Below, in pieces: positions 50,397 to 60,825 of a stretch of DNA of 64,000 nt. A program made the translations under genes and the position numbers. The DNA lies in the NCBI RefSeq assembly GCF_900183575.1, contig NZ_FXUZ01000001.1, positions 248,001 through 312,000 of the forward strand, read 5' to 3'. The notes below the pieces were generated by a model, which was not told where the DNA came from, made no database searches, and was given only the letters and a program-made list of their open reading frames with translations. Source of the DNA: Staphylococcus cornubiensis. Its GTDB lineage: Bacteria > Bacillota > Bacilli > Staphylococcales > Staphylococcaceae. Position 1 is the stretch's first letter, and every line of letters starts with the position of its first letter.

Positions 50397-51365
50397 TTAT
50401 TCCATAATTTTAACAGGTTTTGCTTTTTTAATTTTAGGTAAGATTTTTTCGACTGGCACATGAGATGCTGTCACATGTGTTTCTGGATTCATTGGGTCAT
50501 AATCTTTTAAGAAATTAATCACTTCTTTAACGATAGGTGTAGGTGTAGAAGCACCTGCTGTGACAGCTACCGTGTCCACATCATTTAACCAGTTCAAGTC
50601 AAGTTGTGATAAGTCAGCAATACGATAAGAATTCGTATGTGCAATATCTTTAGACACTTGAGCAAGGCGATTTGAATTATTACTTTTCGGATCACCTACA
50701 ACGATGAGTAAATCTGCAGCACCTGCTTGATCTGCAACGGCTTCTTGACGTACTTGTGTCGCTTGGCAAATCTCTTTGTGCTGTTCAACATGTGGAAATC
50801 GCTCTTGTAAATCATCCATTAAATGCGCGACATCCCATTGTGACATCGTCGTTTGATTCGTCACGATTAAAGGATAGTCATTCAGTGTATCTGGCAATGC
50901 TTCAACGTCCTCTTTCGTTTCAACAAGATACACGATATCTGGTGCGACACCAACAGCTCCCTCTGGCTCAGGGTGTCCTTTTTTACCGATATAGACGACA
51001 TGATAACCTTGTGCTTTTTTATCTCGAATGAGTTGATGTGTATTTTCAACATCAGGACAAGTCGCGTCGATACATGTTAAACCTTTTTCTTTGGCACGTC
51101 TTTTAACTTCGGGTGAGACACCATGCGCCGTAAAGATGACTGTCCCTTCATTAATTTGATCTAATATTTCTAAACGATTCGGTCCGTCTAATGTAATAAT
51201 TCCGTCTGATTCAAAAGCATCTGTCACATGTTTATTATGCACAATCATTCCTAATATATAAATAGGACGTGGTAAGTTTGGATCAAGTGATGCATTACGT
51301 GCAATCACCATGGCATCGACCACGCCATAACAATAACCACGTGGGGTAATTTTAATGATTTCCAT
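50397..51365 (-). CDS. ispH: 4-hydroxy-3-methylbut-2-enyl diphosphate reductase
   Basis: 322 residues from ATG 51365. Three Cys ligands of the Fe-S cluster are in [17 protein letters not shown] and the [12 protein letters not shown] segment; [12 protein letters not shown] is conserved. It performs the last step of the MEP isoprenoid route. MEP enzymes are notable because S. aureus uses mevalonate instead; ispG is also here. The start gives RBS AAAGGAGG at 11-12 bases; an in-frame GTG at 51374 is only 3 bases away and is rejected. Confidence 0.93.
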   Translation of the reverse strand: MEIIKITPRGYCYGVVDAMVIARNASLDPNLPRPIYILGMIVHNKHVTDAFESDGIITLDGPNRLEILDQINEGTVIFTAHGVSPEVKRRAKEKGLTCIDATCPDVENTHQLIRDKKAQGYHVVYIGKKGHPEPEGAVGVAPDIVYLVETKEDVEALPDTLNDYPLIVTNQTTMSQWDVAHLMDDLQERFPHVEQHKEICQATQVRQEAVADQAGAADLLIVVGDPKSNNSNRLAQVSKDIAHTNSYRIADLSQLDLNWLNDVDTVAVTAGASTPTPIVKEVINFLKDYDPMNPETHVTASHVPVEKILPKIKKAKPVKIME

Positions 51366-51547
51366 TCTGTACACGAACCTCCTTTAATAACTTATTATAT
51401 CAATTACACAGCAGTTTTAAAATTAATACACAACAAGGTATTTGTAAAGTCAAGTACACCAAAAAAATTAAAAACATCTACTTGCTTGTTTTCATTAACC
51501 TTAATTTCATTTATAATATAGAGACGAATCTTTAAGGAGGCCAAACC

Positions 51548-52882
51548 ATGGCAAAGCATCCATTTGACCAATTTCGTTTTGATTCAACTTTAATTGAAGC
51601 AATAACGGCATTAAATTTTAAACAACCGACAGAAATACAACAGCGTGTTATCCCTAAAATCTTGAAACAAGTCAACCTTATTGGTCAATCTCAAACGGGT
51701 ACAGGAAAGTCTCATGCTTTTCTTTTACCATTATTTCAACAATTGGATCCTGCTATTCACGAGCCACAATCCATTATTGTAGCCCCAACACGTGAACTTG
51801 CAACTCAATTGTATCAAGCAGCTTTACAATTAAGTGAATATAAAACCGGGATTAAAGTCAGTTTGTTTATCGGAGGAACGGATTTTGAAAAAGATAAACA
51901 AAAAACGACTGTGCAACCCCAACTCATTATCGGTACACCAACACGTATCAATGATTTAGCTAAAATTGGTGCACTTCACGTTCATTTAGCACATTATTTA
52001 GTCATAGATGAAGCTGATTTAATGATTGATCTTGGTTTAATTGAAGAAGTTGACCAAATCGCTGCAAAATTAGACGATGACGCAAAAATGGCTGTATTTA
52101 GTGCAACGATTCCAAAATCACTGCATCCATTTTTAAATAAATATTTAGAACATCCAGAATTTGTTGAAGTAAAAAGCGAGTCAAAAAATAAAAAGAGCAT
52201 CGAGTTTTATTTAATACCGACAAAAGGGACTCAGAAAATCGAAAAAGCAATTTCTTTATTCGATATGTTAAATCCGTATTTAGCGATTATTTTTTGTAAT
52301 AGTAGAGAAAGTGCAAATCAGCTTGCGGATGAACTGCAACAACAAGGTATTCAAGTGGGGATGATTCACGGCGGATTAACACCTCGAGAGCGTAAACAAC
52401 AAATGAAACGTATCCGTAACTTAGACTATCAATATGTCATTGCCAGTGACCTTGCTTCTCGTGGCATTGATATTGAAGGGGTCAGTCACGTCATTAACTT
52501 TGATGTTCCGAAAGATATTGATTTCTTTACGCATCGTGTCGGTCGTACGGGTAGAGGAAACTATAAAGGGGTAGCCATTACACTTTATACACCAGAAGAA
52601 GCGTATTTAATTGAAGCGATTGAAAATAAAGGCTACCATTTTGAAAATGTAGACATTAAAAATGGTGAGTTAAAACCAATTAAAGCACACAATACACGTC
52701 AATTGCGTCAAAAGCAGGATGATCACATTACGCAAAAAGTAAAACACAAAGTGAAACGCAATACGAAAAAGAAAGTGAAACCGGGCTATAAAAAGAAATA
52801 CAAACAAGAGCTCGAACAACTTAAACGTCAAGAAAAGCGTCAATTTAGTCGTATGAAAAAGCGTCAATCTCGAAAAAAATAG
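51548..52882 (+). CDS. cshB: DEAD-box RNA helicase CshB
   Basis: 444 residues. Motif Q precedes the Walker A SQTGTGKS; PTRELA, DEAD (VIDEADLMID), SAT, and the helicase C motifs SRGIDIEG and HRVGRTGRG are all present. A highly basic Lys/Arg tail (about residues 385-444) resembles CshB/YqfR. It unwinds RNA in ribosome assembly and cold adaptation. RBS AAGGAGG precedes the ATG; nfo follows 24 bases later. Confidence 0.92.
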   Translation: MAKHPFDQFRFDSTLIEAITALNFKQPTEIQQRVIPKILKQVNLIGQSQTGTGKSHAFLLPLFQQLDPAIHEPQSIIVAPTRELATQLYQAALQLSEYKTGIKVSLFIGGTDFEKDKQKTTVQPQLIIGTPTRINDLAKIGALHVHLAHYLVIDEADLMIDLGLIEEVDQIAAKLDDDAKMAVFSATIPKSLHPFLNKYLEHPEFVEVKSESKNKKSIEFYLIPTKGTQKIEKAISLFDMLNPYLAIIFCNSRESANQLADELQQQGIQVGMIHGGLTPRERKQQMKRIRNLDYQYVIASDLASRGIDIEGVSHVINFDVPKDIDFFTHRVGRTGRGNYKGVAITLYTPEEAYLIEAIENKGYHFENVDIKNGELKPIKAHNTRQLRQKQDDHITQKVKHKVKRNTKKKVKPGYKKKYKQELEQLKRQEKRQFSRMKKRQSRKK

Positions 52883-52906
52883 TTCATAATAAAGGATAGG
52901 ATAAAT

Positions 52907-53800
52907 ATGTTAATAGGATCACATGTCTCTATGAGCGGTAAGAAAATGTTAGAGGCTTCAGCTGAAGAAGCACATCAATATGGTGCTTCAACATTCATGA
53001 TTTATACAGGTGCCCCTCAAAACACGCGTCGTAAAGCGATAGAAGACTTGAATATCGAAGCAGGCCATAAAGCGATGGAACGATACAACCTTTCAAATAT
53101 CGTCGTGCATGCACCTTATATTATTAATATCGCAAATACACAAAAACCTGAAGTGTTCGAGTTAGGTGTTAACTTTTTACAAAATGAAATCGAACGTACT
53201 GAAGCGCTCGGAGCAAAAGATATTGTATTGCACCCAGGTGCTCACGTTGGTGCTGGGCCAGAAGTAGGCATAAAACGTATCATCGAGGGATTAAATGAAG
53301 TTTTAACGAATCAAAACGATGTCAGAATCGCATTAGAAACAATGGCTGGAAAAGGTTCAGAAATTGGTAGAACTTTTGAAGAAATTGCACAGATTATCGA
53401 TGGCGTTACAAATAATGACCGATTATCTGTATGTCTTGATACATGCCATATTCACGATGCTGGCTATGATGTTGTAAACGATTTTGATGGCGTTTTAAAC
53501 GAATTCGATCGTATCATTGGTGTGGACCGTATTAAAGTAGTGCATGTTAACGATAGTAAAAACCCAATTTCAGCACATAAAGATCGTCATGAAAATATTG
53601 GTTTCGGACATATCGGTTTTGATGCTTTAAATTATGTCGTACATCATGAACAATTTAAAGACATTCCTAAAATTTTAGAAACACCTTATGTCGGTGAAGA
53701 TAAGAAAAACAAAAAACCACCTTATCGTTTTGAAATTGAAGCATTTAAAAATGAAACGTTTGATCCAGAAATGAAAAATAAAATTTTAGCACAATCATAA
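52907..53800 (+). CDS. nfo: Endonuclease IV (AP endonuclease)
   Basis: 297 residues, TIM-barrel with three zinc ions. [47 protein letters not shown] are the three family signatures holding metal ligands. It cuts DNA 5' of abasic sites. RBS AAGGATAGG precedes the ATG. It is second in the cshB-nfo unit; a terminator follows at 53816. Confidence 0.96.
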   Translation: MLIGSHVSMSGKKMLEASAEEAHQYGASTFMIYTGAPQNTRRKAIEDLNIEAGHKAMERYNLSNIVVHAPYIINIANTQKPEVFELGVNFLQNEIERTEALGAKDIVLHPGAHVGAGPEVGIKRIIEGLNEVLTNQNDVRIALETMAGKGSEIGRTFEEIAQIIDGVTNNDRLSVCLDTCHIHDAGYDVVNDFDGVLNEFDRIIGVDRIKVVHVNDSKNPISAHKDRHENIGFGHIGFDALNYVVHHEQFKDIPKILETPYVGEDKKNKKPPYRFEIEAFKNETFDPEMKNKILAQS

Positions 53801-53815
53801 TCACAATGAAAAGTA

Positions 53816-53845
53816 ACCGTATCTCAATAGAGGTGCGGTCTTTTT
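53816..53845 (+). terminator. cshB-nfo terminator
   Basis: ACCGTATCTC pairs with GAGGTGCGGT (two G-U pairs) around AATA, followed by CTTTTTAC. Confidence 0.75.
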
Positions 53846-53916
53846 ACATTTCTGTATCACGCTCAACATGCTTGTCACTGCAAACTGCTTTTGACCTTTA
53901 AACGACCATAAATTGT

Positions 53917-53924
53917 GGTATAAT
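53917..53924 (+). promoter_or_regulatory. Promoter of the zinc-uptake operon
   Basis: TGGTATAAT contains an extended -10 (TATAAT 53919-53924); the Zur box begins 12 bases downstream, overlapping the likely start point. Confidence 0.5.
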
Positions 53925-53935
53925 AATATCGTTCT

Positions 53936-53955
53936 ATCGTAAACATTACTATTTA
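53936..53955 (+). promoter_or_regulatory. Zur box
   Basis: ATCGTAAACATTACTATTT differs from the staphylococcal Zur consensus core (ATCGTAAT-N-ATTACGATTT) at only two positions. It lies just after the TATAAT at 53919 and before the ATPase gene, so zinc-loaded Zur would block the operon start. Confidence 0.75.
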
Positions 53956-53999
53956 CATTTTCATTGAGTAAAGGTATAGTAATAGATTGAGGTGAAAAT

Positions 54000-54770
54000 A
54001 TGTCACAACCTGTATTTGAATTAAAAAATATAGATTTCTTTTACGAACAAAAAAAAGTACTCGAAAATATTAATATTCGAATTCATAATGGTCAATTTCT
54101 AGCCATTGTTGGACCGAATGGGGCAGGGAAGTCCACGCTGCTCAAATTAATATTAGGTATTTTGCCAATACAAAAAGGTGAGATTTTTATTGACGGTGAA
54201 TCTTATAATAAAAAATTAACGACTGATAAAATTAGCTATGTATCTCAAAAAGCGTCATCTGTAACTGCGGGGTTTCCTGCGACAGTGAAAGAGGTTGTGT
54301 TAAGTGGTCTCACACGAAAGAAGAAACTTTTTAAATGGTTTAGTAAAGAAGATGATCATAAAGTTGATCAGGTGCTAAAGCGATTAAATATTTCAGCGTT
54401 AAAGCATAAAAATATTGCTCAACTTTCAGGAGGGCAACAGCAACGTGTATTGATTGCCCGTGCGTTGGTGTCTGATCCGGCTGTACTTGTTTTAGATGAA
54501 CCGACCAATGGTATCGACGCCAAACATGTCGGTGAATTTTATGAAACGTTGAGCCACCTCAAACAAGAAGGTGTAACCATTATCCTCGTTACACATGATA
54601 TTGGTGTAGTTGCGGATACGGCTACAGATGTAGCATGTTTAAATAAACATCTTCATTTCCATGGTGCAGTCAGTGAATTTAAATCATTGGATGAAGTTGA
54701 AATATCAAAAATTTATGGTCATCCAATTAAATTTGTAGACCATAAGCATGATAGGGATTGTTGTGTATGA
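54000..54770 (+). CDS. znuC: Zinc ABC transporter ATP-binding protein (ZnuC/MreA-like)
   Basis: 256 residues. Walker A GPNGAGKST at residues 38-46, signature LSGGQQQR, Walker B VLVLDEPTNG and the switch His in VTHDIG. It powers metal import; zinc is inferred from the Zur box upstream and the Zur gene in the operon. No substrate-binding lipoprotein is encoded here, so AdcA/ZnuA-type proteins must come from elsewhere. RBS GAGGTG precedes the ATG; it overlaps the permease gene by 4 bases. Confidence 0.9.
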   Translation: MSQPVFELKNIDFFYEQKKVLENINIRIHNGQFLAIVGPNGAGKSTLLKLILGILPIQKGEIFIDGESYNKKLTTDKISYVSQKASSVTAGFPATVKEVVLSGLTRKKKLFKWFSKEDDHKVDQVLKRLNISALKHKNIAQLSGGQQQRVLIARALVSDPAVLVLDEPTNGIDAKHVGEFYETLSHLKQEGVTIILVTHDIGVVADTATDVACLNKHLHFHGAVSEFKSLDEVEISKIYGHPIKFVDHKHDRDCCV

Positions 54771-55654
54771 TTGATGCAATATTGAACTTTGAATTTATTA
54801 GATATTCATTTATTAGTGGTATTCTCATTGGATTGATTGCACCACTCATTGGAACATTTATTGTTGTGAGGCGACTCTCACTCATTGCCGATGCATTAAG
54901 CCACGTTACTTTAGGTGGTATTTCATTCGGTATGTTTTTAATCACTTTTTCACCTATATTTGCATTTGTGAATCCGATTTGGACAGGGATTTTATTTGCA
55001 ATTATTGGTGCACTCTTAATTGAATATTTGAGAACGTCATATAAAAATTATCAAGAAATTGCAATACCGATTATTATGAGTACAGGGATTGGTTTAAGTG
55101 CCATCTTTATTTCATTAGCAAAAGGGTTTAATCAGGAACTTGTAGGATTATTATTTGGTTCAATTAGTGCAGTATCCATCAGTGATTTAATCACGATTGT
55201 AACCATTTCCGTTTTAGTATTACTTTTTATTATGTTGTTTTACAAAGAGTTGTTCATCCTTTCTTTCGATACAGAATATAGCCAAGTGATTGGTATTCCG
55301 AAATGGATTCAATTTTTGTTTATCGTCATTGTTGCACTCGTCATTTCTGCATCGATGCGTGTCATTGGTGTATTATTAGTCAGTGCACTCATCACATTAC
55401 CTGTCGCCATTGCAATGCGTTGGACAAAAGGATTTAAACAATTTATATTAATAAGTATCATTATCGGAGAGTTTTCTGTCATAGTAGGACTTATTACAGC
55501 GTTTTATTTAAATATTTCACCTGGTGGTATTATCGTTGTCATATTAGTCATCATGCTAGGTTTGACACTTTTCTATCAGTCCTTTGTTACCGGAAAACTA
55601 AAGGGAGTGAAGCGTAATGAAAATGGAAGAAGCCATTCGTATATTGAAAAATAA
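54767..55654 (+). CDS. znuB: Zinc ABC transporter permease (ZnuB/MreB-like)
   Basis: 295 residues with eight to nine hydrophobic helices, ABC-3 family ([39 protein letters not shown]). I place the start at ATG 54767, inside the ATGA overlap with znuC, rather than a TTG nine bases earlier. The end overlaps zur by 38 bases. It forms the membrane channel for zinc. Confidence 0.89.
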   Translation: MIDAILNFEFIRYSFISGILIGLIAPLIGTFIVVRRLSLIADALSHVTLGGISFGMFLITFSPIFAFVNPIWTGILFAIIGALLIEYLRTSYKNYQEIAIPIIMSTGIGLSAIFISLAKGFNQELVGLLFGSISAVSISDLITIVTISVLVLLFIMLFYKELFILSFDTEYSQVIGIPKWIQFLFIVIVALVISASMRVIGVLLVSALITLPVAIAMRWTKGFKQFILISIIIGEFSVIVGLITAFYLNISPGGIIVVILVIMLGLTLFYQSFVTGKLKGVKRNENGRSHSYIEK

Positions 55655-56024
55655 TGGGCATAAATATACAGATAAACGTCGAGATATGATTGAAATGTTT
55701 ATCAACGAGGATAAATACATTAATGCAAAAACAGTACAGCAACAAATGAATACAAATTATCCAGGTATTTCATTTGATACGATCTATCGTAATCTTCATC
55801 TATTTAAAACTTTGGGTATTATTGAGGGAACAGAGTTGGATGGAGAAATGAAATTCCGCGCAGCATGTACATCACATCATCACCATCATTTTATTTGTAC
55901 TGTTTGTGGTGATACTAAAGTTATCGATTTCTGTCCAATGCCAGAAATTAGAGAATCGTTGCCTAATGTAGATATTGAAATGCACAAGCTAGAAGTATAC
56001 GGTATGTGTGAAAAATGTAAATAA
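55617..56024 (+). CDS. zur: Zinc uptake regulator Zur (Fur family)
   Basis: 135 residues. N-terminal winged helix ([31 protein letters not shown]), then the dimerization domain with [15 protein letters not shown] and a terminal YGMCEKC: two CxxC pairs for structural zinc. RBS AAAGGGAG precedes the ATG inside znuB. Zur represses zinc import when zinc is replete; being in the znuCB operon behind the Zur box, it regulates itself. Confidence 0.94.
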   Translation: MKMEEAIRILKNNGHKYTDKRRDMIEMFINEDKYINAKTVQQQMNTNYPGISFDTIYRNLHLFKTLGIIEGTELDGEMKFRAACTSHHHHHFICTVCGDTKVIDFCPMPEIRESLPNVDIEMHKLEVYGMCEKCK

Positions 56025-56026
56025 TC

Positions 56027-56073
56027 AAAAAGCACGCAATGTTCGATTTAAGTTAACATTGCGTGCTTTTTTA
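56027..56073 (+). terminator. znuCB-zur terminator
   Basis: AAAAAGCACGCAATGTT and AACATTGCGTGCTTTTT form a perfect 17-bp stem with an 11-base loop and flanking A/T tracts; usable from both strands. Confidence 0.9.
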
Positions 56074-56200
56074 TGTTTTAGCATAGTGGCATTCGTAACC
56101 AATACAAACGCGAGCGATAGTTCAGCAATTTGAAGAGTTACAAACACAAAAGCTCCCCACCAATGTAGGAAGCTTAGTTGTAAATAATATTGATTTAAAT

Positions 56201-56226
56201 GGCGCGAAATGTAAATATTAATTTTG
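56201..56226 (-). terminator. Possible terminator overlapping the ispG stop
   Basis: On the minus strand GCGCAAAAT pairs with ATTTCGCGC across the ispG stop codon, followed by CATTTAAAT. The T tract is poor, so the call is tentative. Confidence 0.35.
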
Positions 56227-57324
56227 CGCTGCTTCTTGCTTCTTATTTTCTTCCCATTCAGCAGCCAATTTATCAATCTCCATCTTTAACTCATCTACCA
56301 TTGTTTCTTCAGGTACTTTACGTACTGTTTTACCTTTCATAAACAGCAATCCTTCGCCACGTGCGCCCGCAATACCAATGTCCGCTTCACGTGCTTCACC
56401 TGGACCATTAACAGCACAGCCTAATACAGCAACCTTTAATGGAATTTGTAGTTTTTCGATGTATTCTTCAACTTCATTTGCAATTGAAATTAAGTCAATT
56501 TCAATACGTCCACAAGTCGGGCATGCAATCAATGTTGCCGCATTACTTGCAAGACCAAATGATTTTAATAATGATTTTGCTACTTTTACTTCCTCAACAG
56601 GGTCTGCTGATAAAGAAATACGCATTGTGTTACCAATACCTAAAGATAAAATCGCACCTAAACCTGCTGAAGATTTCACTGTACCATTAAACAATGTACC
56701 ACTTTCTGTAATACCTAGATGTAATGGATAGTCGAAAGCTTTTGCTGCTTTAGTATAGGCTTCAATAGCTAAATTAACATCACTCGCTTTCATTGAGACG
56801 ATAATGTCATGGAAATCGAGTTCTTCTAAAATTTTAATATGATGTAAAGCACTTTCAACCATACCATCTGCAGTAGGATAACCATATTTTTTTAAAATGT
56901 GCTTTTCAAGTGAGCCCGCGTTTACACCAATACGAATCGGAATACCTTTAGCTTTACATGCTTCTACTACCGCTTCAACTTTTTCACGTCTTCCGATGTT
57001 ACCTGGATTGATACGAATCTTGTCAGCACCATTTTCAATCGCAATCAATGCGAGTTTATAATTAAAATGAATATCAACTACGAGTGGAATATTAATACGT
57101 GCTTTAATATCTTTAATTGCATGTGCGTCCTCCTCATTAGGACAAGCGACACGTACAATTTGACAACCTGCTTCTTCTAATCGCTTAATTTCAGCTACTG
57201 TTGCCTCAACATCGTGAGTTTTAGTCGTTGTCATACTTTGAATAACAACTTCATCTGCACCACCAATTGTTAAATCACCAACTTTAACTGGTCGCGTATT
57301 TTTACGATGTGTTATTTCAGCCAT
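56218..57324 (-). CDS. ispG: 4-hydroxy-3-methylbut-2-en-1-yl diphosphate synthase
   Basis: 368 residues. The TIM-barrel half has [15 protein letters not shown], and the C-terminal Fe-S domain has [11 protein letters not shown] and [17 protein letters not shown] (three Cys and the catalytic Glu). It makes HMBPP in the MEP pathway, the substrate of IspH encoded nearby on the same strand. RBS AAGGAG is about 8 bases before the ATG. The presence of ispG and ispH means this staphylococcus has MEP genes, unlike S. aureus, which uses mevalonate. Confidence 0.95.
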   Translation of the reverse strand: MAEITHRKNTRPVKVGDLTIGGADEVVIQSMTTTKTHDVEATVAEIKRLEEAGCQIVRVACPNEEDAHAIKDIKARINIPLVVDIHFNYKLALIAIENGADKIRINPGNIGRREKVEAVVEACKAKGIPIRIGVNAGSLEKHILKKYGYPTADGMVESALHHIKILEELDFHDIIVSMKASDVNLAIEAYTKAAKAFDYPLHLGITESGTLFNGTVKSSAGLGAILSLGIGNTMRISLSADPVEEVKVAKSLLKSFGLASNAATLIACPTCGRIEIDLISIANEVEEYIEKLQIPLKVAVLGCAVNGPGEAREADIGIAGARGEGLLFMKGKTVRKVPEETMVDELKMEIDKLAAEWEENKKQEAAQN

Positions 57325-57670
57325 GTTAGGAACTCCTTTATAAATATTTTTAACTTGAAAATGTACTGCTCAGAGACCATTAATCAACGTTATTTCATAT
57401 TATACAATATGCGTGCGTGTTTATTCAAAACAATATGATTCAAACACCGCAAAATTTTTCATGATATCGTCATTTTTTCTTTAGTGTTATCAACAATCAG
57501 ACTAATGACCTATTTTGATTTTGTATGTTTAAAAATGCCATAACTGAGCTATAATAAATAGTGTAAGTCTTTAATTGATTACACAACAAGTACTTTTAAG
57601 CAAATTGATTGATTAAAGGTACAAAGTTGATACAATAAATATGGAATCAAATTTAGGAGGATGATTAATT
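57325..57670. other. Divergent spacer between ispG and sodA
   Basis: It should hold promoters for both genes. For sodA, TACAAT (57631-57636) with TTGATT upstream (57605-57610, spacing 20) and a second TATAAT at 57550-57555 are candidates. RBS AGGAGG is at 57655-57660. I see no Fur/PerR-type box or hairpin. Confidence 0.45.
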
Positions 57671-58270
57671 ATGGCTTTTGAACTACCAAAATTACCTTAT
57701 TCTTATGATGCATTAGAACCACATATTGATAAAGAAACTATGGAAATCCATCACAGCAAGCATCATAACACTTACGTAACTAAATTAAATGCTGCTGTTG
57801 AAGGTACTGAATTTGAAAATAAATCATTAGAAGATTTAATTGCAAACTTAGACAGCGTACCAGAAAACTTACGTACAGCAGTTCGTAATAATGGTGGCGG
57901 TCACTTAAATCACTCTATTTTCTGGCAAATTTTATCACCTAACTCAGAAGAAAAAGGTGAAGTAGTAGATAAAATTAAAGAGCAATGGGGTTCTTTAGAC
58001 GAATTCAAAAACGAATTTGCAGACAAAGCAGCTGGTCGCTTCGGTTCAGGTTGGGCTTGGCTTGTTGTAAATAACGGTAAATTAGAAATCGTTACAACAG
58101 CGAACCAAGATAGTCCTTTAACTGAAGGATTAACACCAATTTTAGCGTTAGACGTTTGGGAACATGCTTATTACCTTAAATTCCAAAACAAACGTCCAGA
58201 CTACATTGGTACTTTCTGGAAAGTTGTAAACTGGGAAAAAGTTGACGAACTTTACAAAGCTGCAAAATAA
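57671..58270 (+). CDS. sodA: Superoxide dismutase (Mn/Fe)
   Basis: 199 residues, the staphylococcal SodA length. Metal ligands: His27 in the [13 protein letters not shown] stretch, His in [11 protein letters not shown], and the DVWEHAYYL pair (Asp and His). It dismutates superoxide in the cytosol. The N-terminus [17 protein letters not shown] is typical, with no signal peptide. RBS AGGAGG lies about 10 bases before ATG. A terminator follows at 58309. Confidence 0.97.
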   Translation: MAFELPKLPYSYDALEPHIDKETMEIHHSKHHNTYVTKLNAAVEGTEFENKSLEDLIANLDSVPENLRTAVRNNGGGHLNHSIFWQILSPNSEEKGEVVDKIKEQWGSLDEFKNEFADKAAGRFGSGWAWLVVNNGKLEIVTTANQDSPLTEGLTPILALDVWEHAYYLKFQNKRPDYIGTFWKVVNWEKVDELYKAAK

Positions 58271-58308
58271 ATTTTAAGTTTCACCATTAAAGCGTGAAAT
58301 GAATGATT

Positions 58309-58345
58309 GAGGCTAGGCAACGCAAAATTGCTTAGTCTCTTTTTT
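58309..58345 (+). terminator. sodA terminator
   Basis: GAGGCTAGGCAA pairs with TTGCTTAGTCTC (one G-U, others perfect) around CGCAAAA, followed by TTTTTTGTGTG. Confidence 0.85.
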
Positions 58346-58368
58346 GTGTGATTAAAAATATGTGGTGT

Positions 58369-58397
58369 TTGACATATGTAATATAAGGATAAGAATT
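58369..58397 (+). promoter_or_regulatory. Possible pbp3 promoter
   Basis: A perfect -35 TTGACA (58369-58374) has a poor -10 (AGAATT, 58392-58397, spacing 17). The rest of 58398-58556 shows no clear structure. Confidence 0.35.
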
Positions 58398-58569
58398 TTA
58401 TGAAATATCAAAGGTACGTAAGAAATAGACGCTACTGTTCATCTTAAGCCCACTACATATCGTTGATAACCTTGTAATTTTTTTGTTTGATTCATCACAA
58501 AACATTAGCAAAAACGATGTATTTCATATATCATTTTAAAGAGAACTATGTGAATAGAGGTCGGTTGTA

Positions 58570-60609
58570 TTGTTAAAACGATTAAAAGAAAAAACGAATG
58601 ATGAAAAAATGCGTCATCATATGAATAAACGGATTAACTTTATATTTGCAATCATCATTTTTGCGTTTGTCGCGATAGTATTACGGTTAGGTTATTTACA
58701 AATCGCTCAAGGTTCACAATATAATCAAATGATTCGTGAAAGTGAAAATGTGACCGTAAATGAATCTGTGCCAAGAGGGCGTATTTTAGACAGAAACGGT
58801 AATGTCATTGTTGACAATGCATCTAAAAAATCCATTACATATACGCGTGGTAAAAAAACGACGCAAGAAGAAATTCTAACTACAGCGCAAAAACTGTCAA
58901 AATTGATTAAAATGGATACGTCTAAAATTACTGAGCGTGATAAAAAAGACTTTTGGATTCAAAAACATCCAGATGAAGCGAAAGATTTAATGAAAAAAGA
59001 ACAGCAACTGTATGAAAATGGTGATATTTCACAAGAAGATTATGATCAACAGTTACTCACAAAAATTACTGATAAACAACTCGACACTTTAACCAAAAAA
59101 GACTTACAAATATTGGCTATTTATCGCGAAATGATGCAAGGTTCGACTTTAAGTCCAAGAACGATTAAAAAAGATAAAGTGACTGACGAAGAATATGCAT
59201 CAGTTTCTCAAAAGTTAGCTGATTTACCAGGCATTAATACAGAAATGGACTGGGATAGAAAATATCCATATGGTAACACATTAAGAGGCATTTTAGGTAG
59301 TGTATCGACCCCAGAAGAAGGTTTACCGAAAGAACTGACAGACGATTATCTTTCAAAAGGTTATTCACGTAATGACCGGGTAGGTAAAAGTTACCTTGAA
59401 TTACAATATGAAAATGTACTGCGTGGTAAGAAGAAAGAGATGCGGTATACTACTGATAAATCCGGTGCAATTATCGATTCTGAAGTTGTGAATGAAGGTT
59501 CTCGAGGCGACGATTTAGTACTGACTATTGATATTAAACTCCAACAAAAAGCTGAATCATATTTAGAATCACAAATTAAAAAGTTGCGCTCAGAAGGGGC
59601 TCAAGATATGGATTCAGCGATGATGGTTGTACAGGATCCGAAAAATGGTGATATTTTAGCCATGGTTGGTAAAAAAATTGCAAAAGATGGGTCTTTAACA
59701 GATTACGACATTGGGACATTCACCTCACAATATGCAGTAGGGTCATCTGTAAAAGGGGCCACACTACTCACTGGTTACCAAAATGATGTCATTCACGTTG
59801 GCGATCAAATGGTAGACGAACCATTGACATTTAAAGGTGGGTTAACAAAACGTTCATATTTCAACAAAAATGGTCAAAAATTGATTGACGATAAAGAAGC
59901 ATTAATGCATTCTTCTAACGTATACATGTTTAAGACTGCATTGAAGTTAGCTGGACTTGAATATCAACCACACATGCCACTACCAACAGATGTCACGGTA
60001 CCTGGTCAAAAATTACGTAAAGGATTGAATCAGGTAGGTCTCGGCGTCAAAACAGGGATTGACTTACCAAATGAAGTAAGTGGTCAAATTGAACCTTTAA
60101 AAGATAATCCAGGAAATTACCTTGATTTAGCAATTGGTCAATATGATACGTACTCACCATTACAGCTGTCACAATATGTTTCAACCATTGCAAATAATGG
60201 TTATCGCATTCAGCCCCATATCGGGAAAGAGATTCATAAAGCGACAAGTGATGATGAGCTAGGGCCGGTTAAGCATAAAATTAATGGTCGTGTGCTTAAT
60301 CGAGTGAATAATACACCTGAAGAAATTAAAGAAGTGCAAAAAGGTTTCGACATGGCATTTAATAAGCCACAAGGTACCGGCTATGTGAGTTTTAACAAAA
60401 CAAAAGTACGCTCAGCAGGTAAAACAGGGACAGCCGAAGTATTCCAAGACGGCGAACCACGTGTTAACTCGACTTATATCGGTTATGCACCTGCTGATGA
60501 TCCACAATTAGCATTTTCTATCGTTTATACGAACCAACCAGTGCCAGAACCTTGGCTGAATGGTGGAGACTTAGGACGAGATGTCATTAATTATTACTTT
60601 GATAAGTAG
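58570..60609 (+). CDS. pbp3: Penicillin-binding protein 3 (class B transpeptidase)
   Basis: 679 residues, starting with TTG behind AGAGGT. One N-terminal membrane helix (about residues 21-46) leads to the dimerization domain (NESVPRGRILDRNG) and the transpeptidase domain. Its motifs are SxxK in AVGSSVKGATL, SxN in MHSSNVYMF, and KTG in SAGKTGTAEVF. It cross-links peptidoglycan and is a beta-lactam target. The C-terminus stops at NYYFDK, shorter than the S. aureus protein, which has a Lys/Asp-rich tail. It precedes the pst genes. Confidence 0.94.
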   Translation: MLKRLKEKTNDEKMRHHMNKRINFIFAIIIFAFVAIVLRLGYLQIAQGSQYNQMIRESENVTVNESVPRGRILDRNGNVIVDNASKKSITYTRGKKTTQEEILTTAQKLSKLIKMDTSKITERDKKDFWIQKHPDEAKDLMKKEQQLYENGDISQEDYDQQLLTKITDKQLDTLTKKDLQILAIYREMMQGSTLSPRTIKKDKVTDEEYASVSQKLADLPGINTEMDWDRKYPYGNTLRGILGSVSTPEEGLPKELTDDYLSKGYSRNDRVGKSYLELQYENVLRGKKKEMRYTTDKSGAIIDSEVVNEGSRGDDLVLTIDIKLQQKAESYLESQIKKLRSEGAQDMDSAMMVVQDPKNGDILAMVGKKIAKDGSLTDYDIGTFTSQYAVGSSVKGATLLTGYQNDVIHVGDQMVDEPLTFKGGLTKRSYFNKNGQKLIDDKEALMHSSNVYMFKTALKLAGLEYQPHMPLPTDVTVPGQKLRKGLNQVGLGVKTGIDLPNEVSGQIEPLKDNPGNYLDLAIGQYDTYSPLQLSQYVSTIANNGYRIQPHIGKEIHKATSDDELGPVKHKINGRVLNRVNNTPEEIKEVQKGFDMAFNKPQGTGYVSFNKTKVRSAGKTGTAEVFQDGEPRVNSTYIGYAPADDPQLAFSIVYTNQPVPEPWLNGGDLGRDVINYYFDK

Positions 60610-60661
60610 ACAACACAGTTAAGTCACAACAAATAAATATTTCTAATAACATTGAATAAAC

Positions 60662-60698
60662 GGGACTGGGAGATTAAGTTTTCCCAGTCTTTGTTTTT
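60662..60698 (+). terminator. pbp3 terminator
   Basis: GGGACTGGGA pairs with TCCCAGTC-T around a GATTAAGTT loop, followed by TTTGTTTTT. Closely similar to the terminator at 1774. Confidence 0.85.
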
Positions 60699-60825
60699 AT
60701 CGACTTATATCCAAGCATTTCCACACAAACCTTCTAAATACATTCTCTCACTTAAAACTATGCCATCATCATAATCATCTTTTATCAAATAGAATTTAAT
60801 CCTTCAAAAGATATAGAACAATAAA

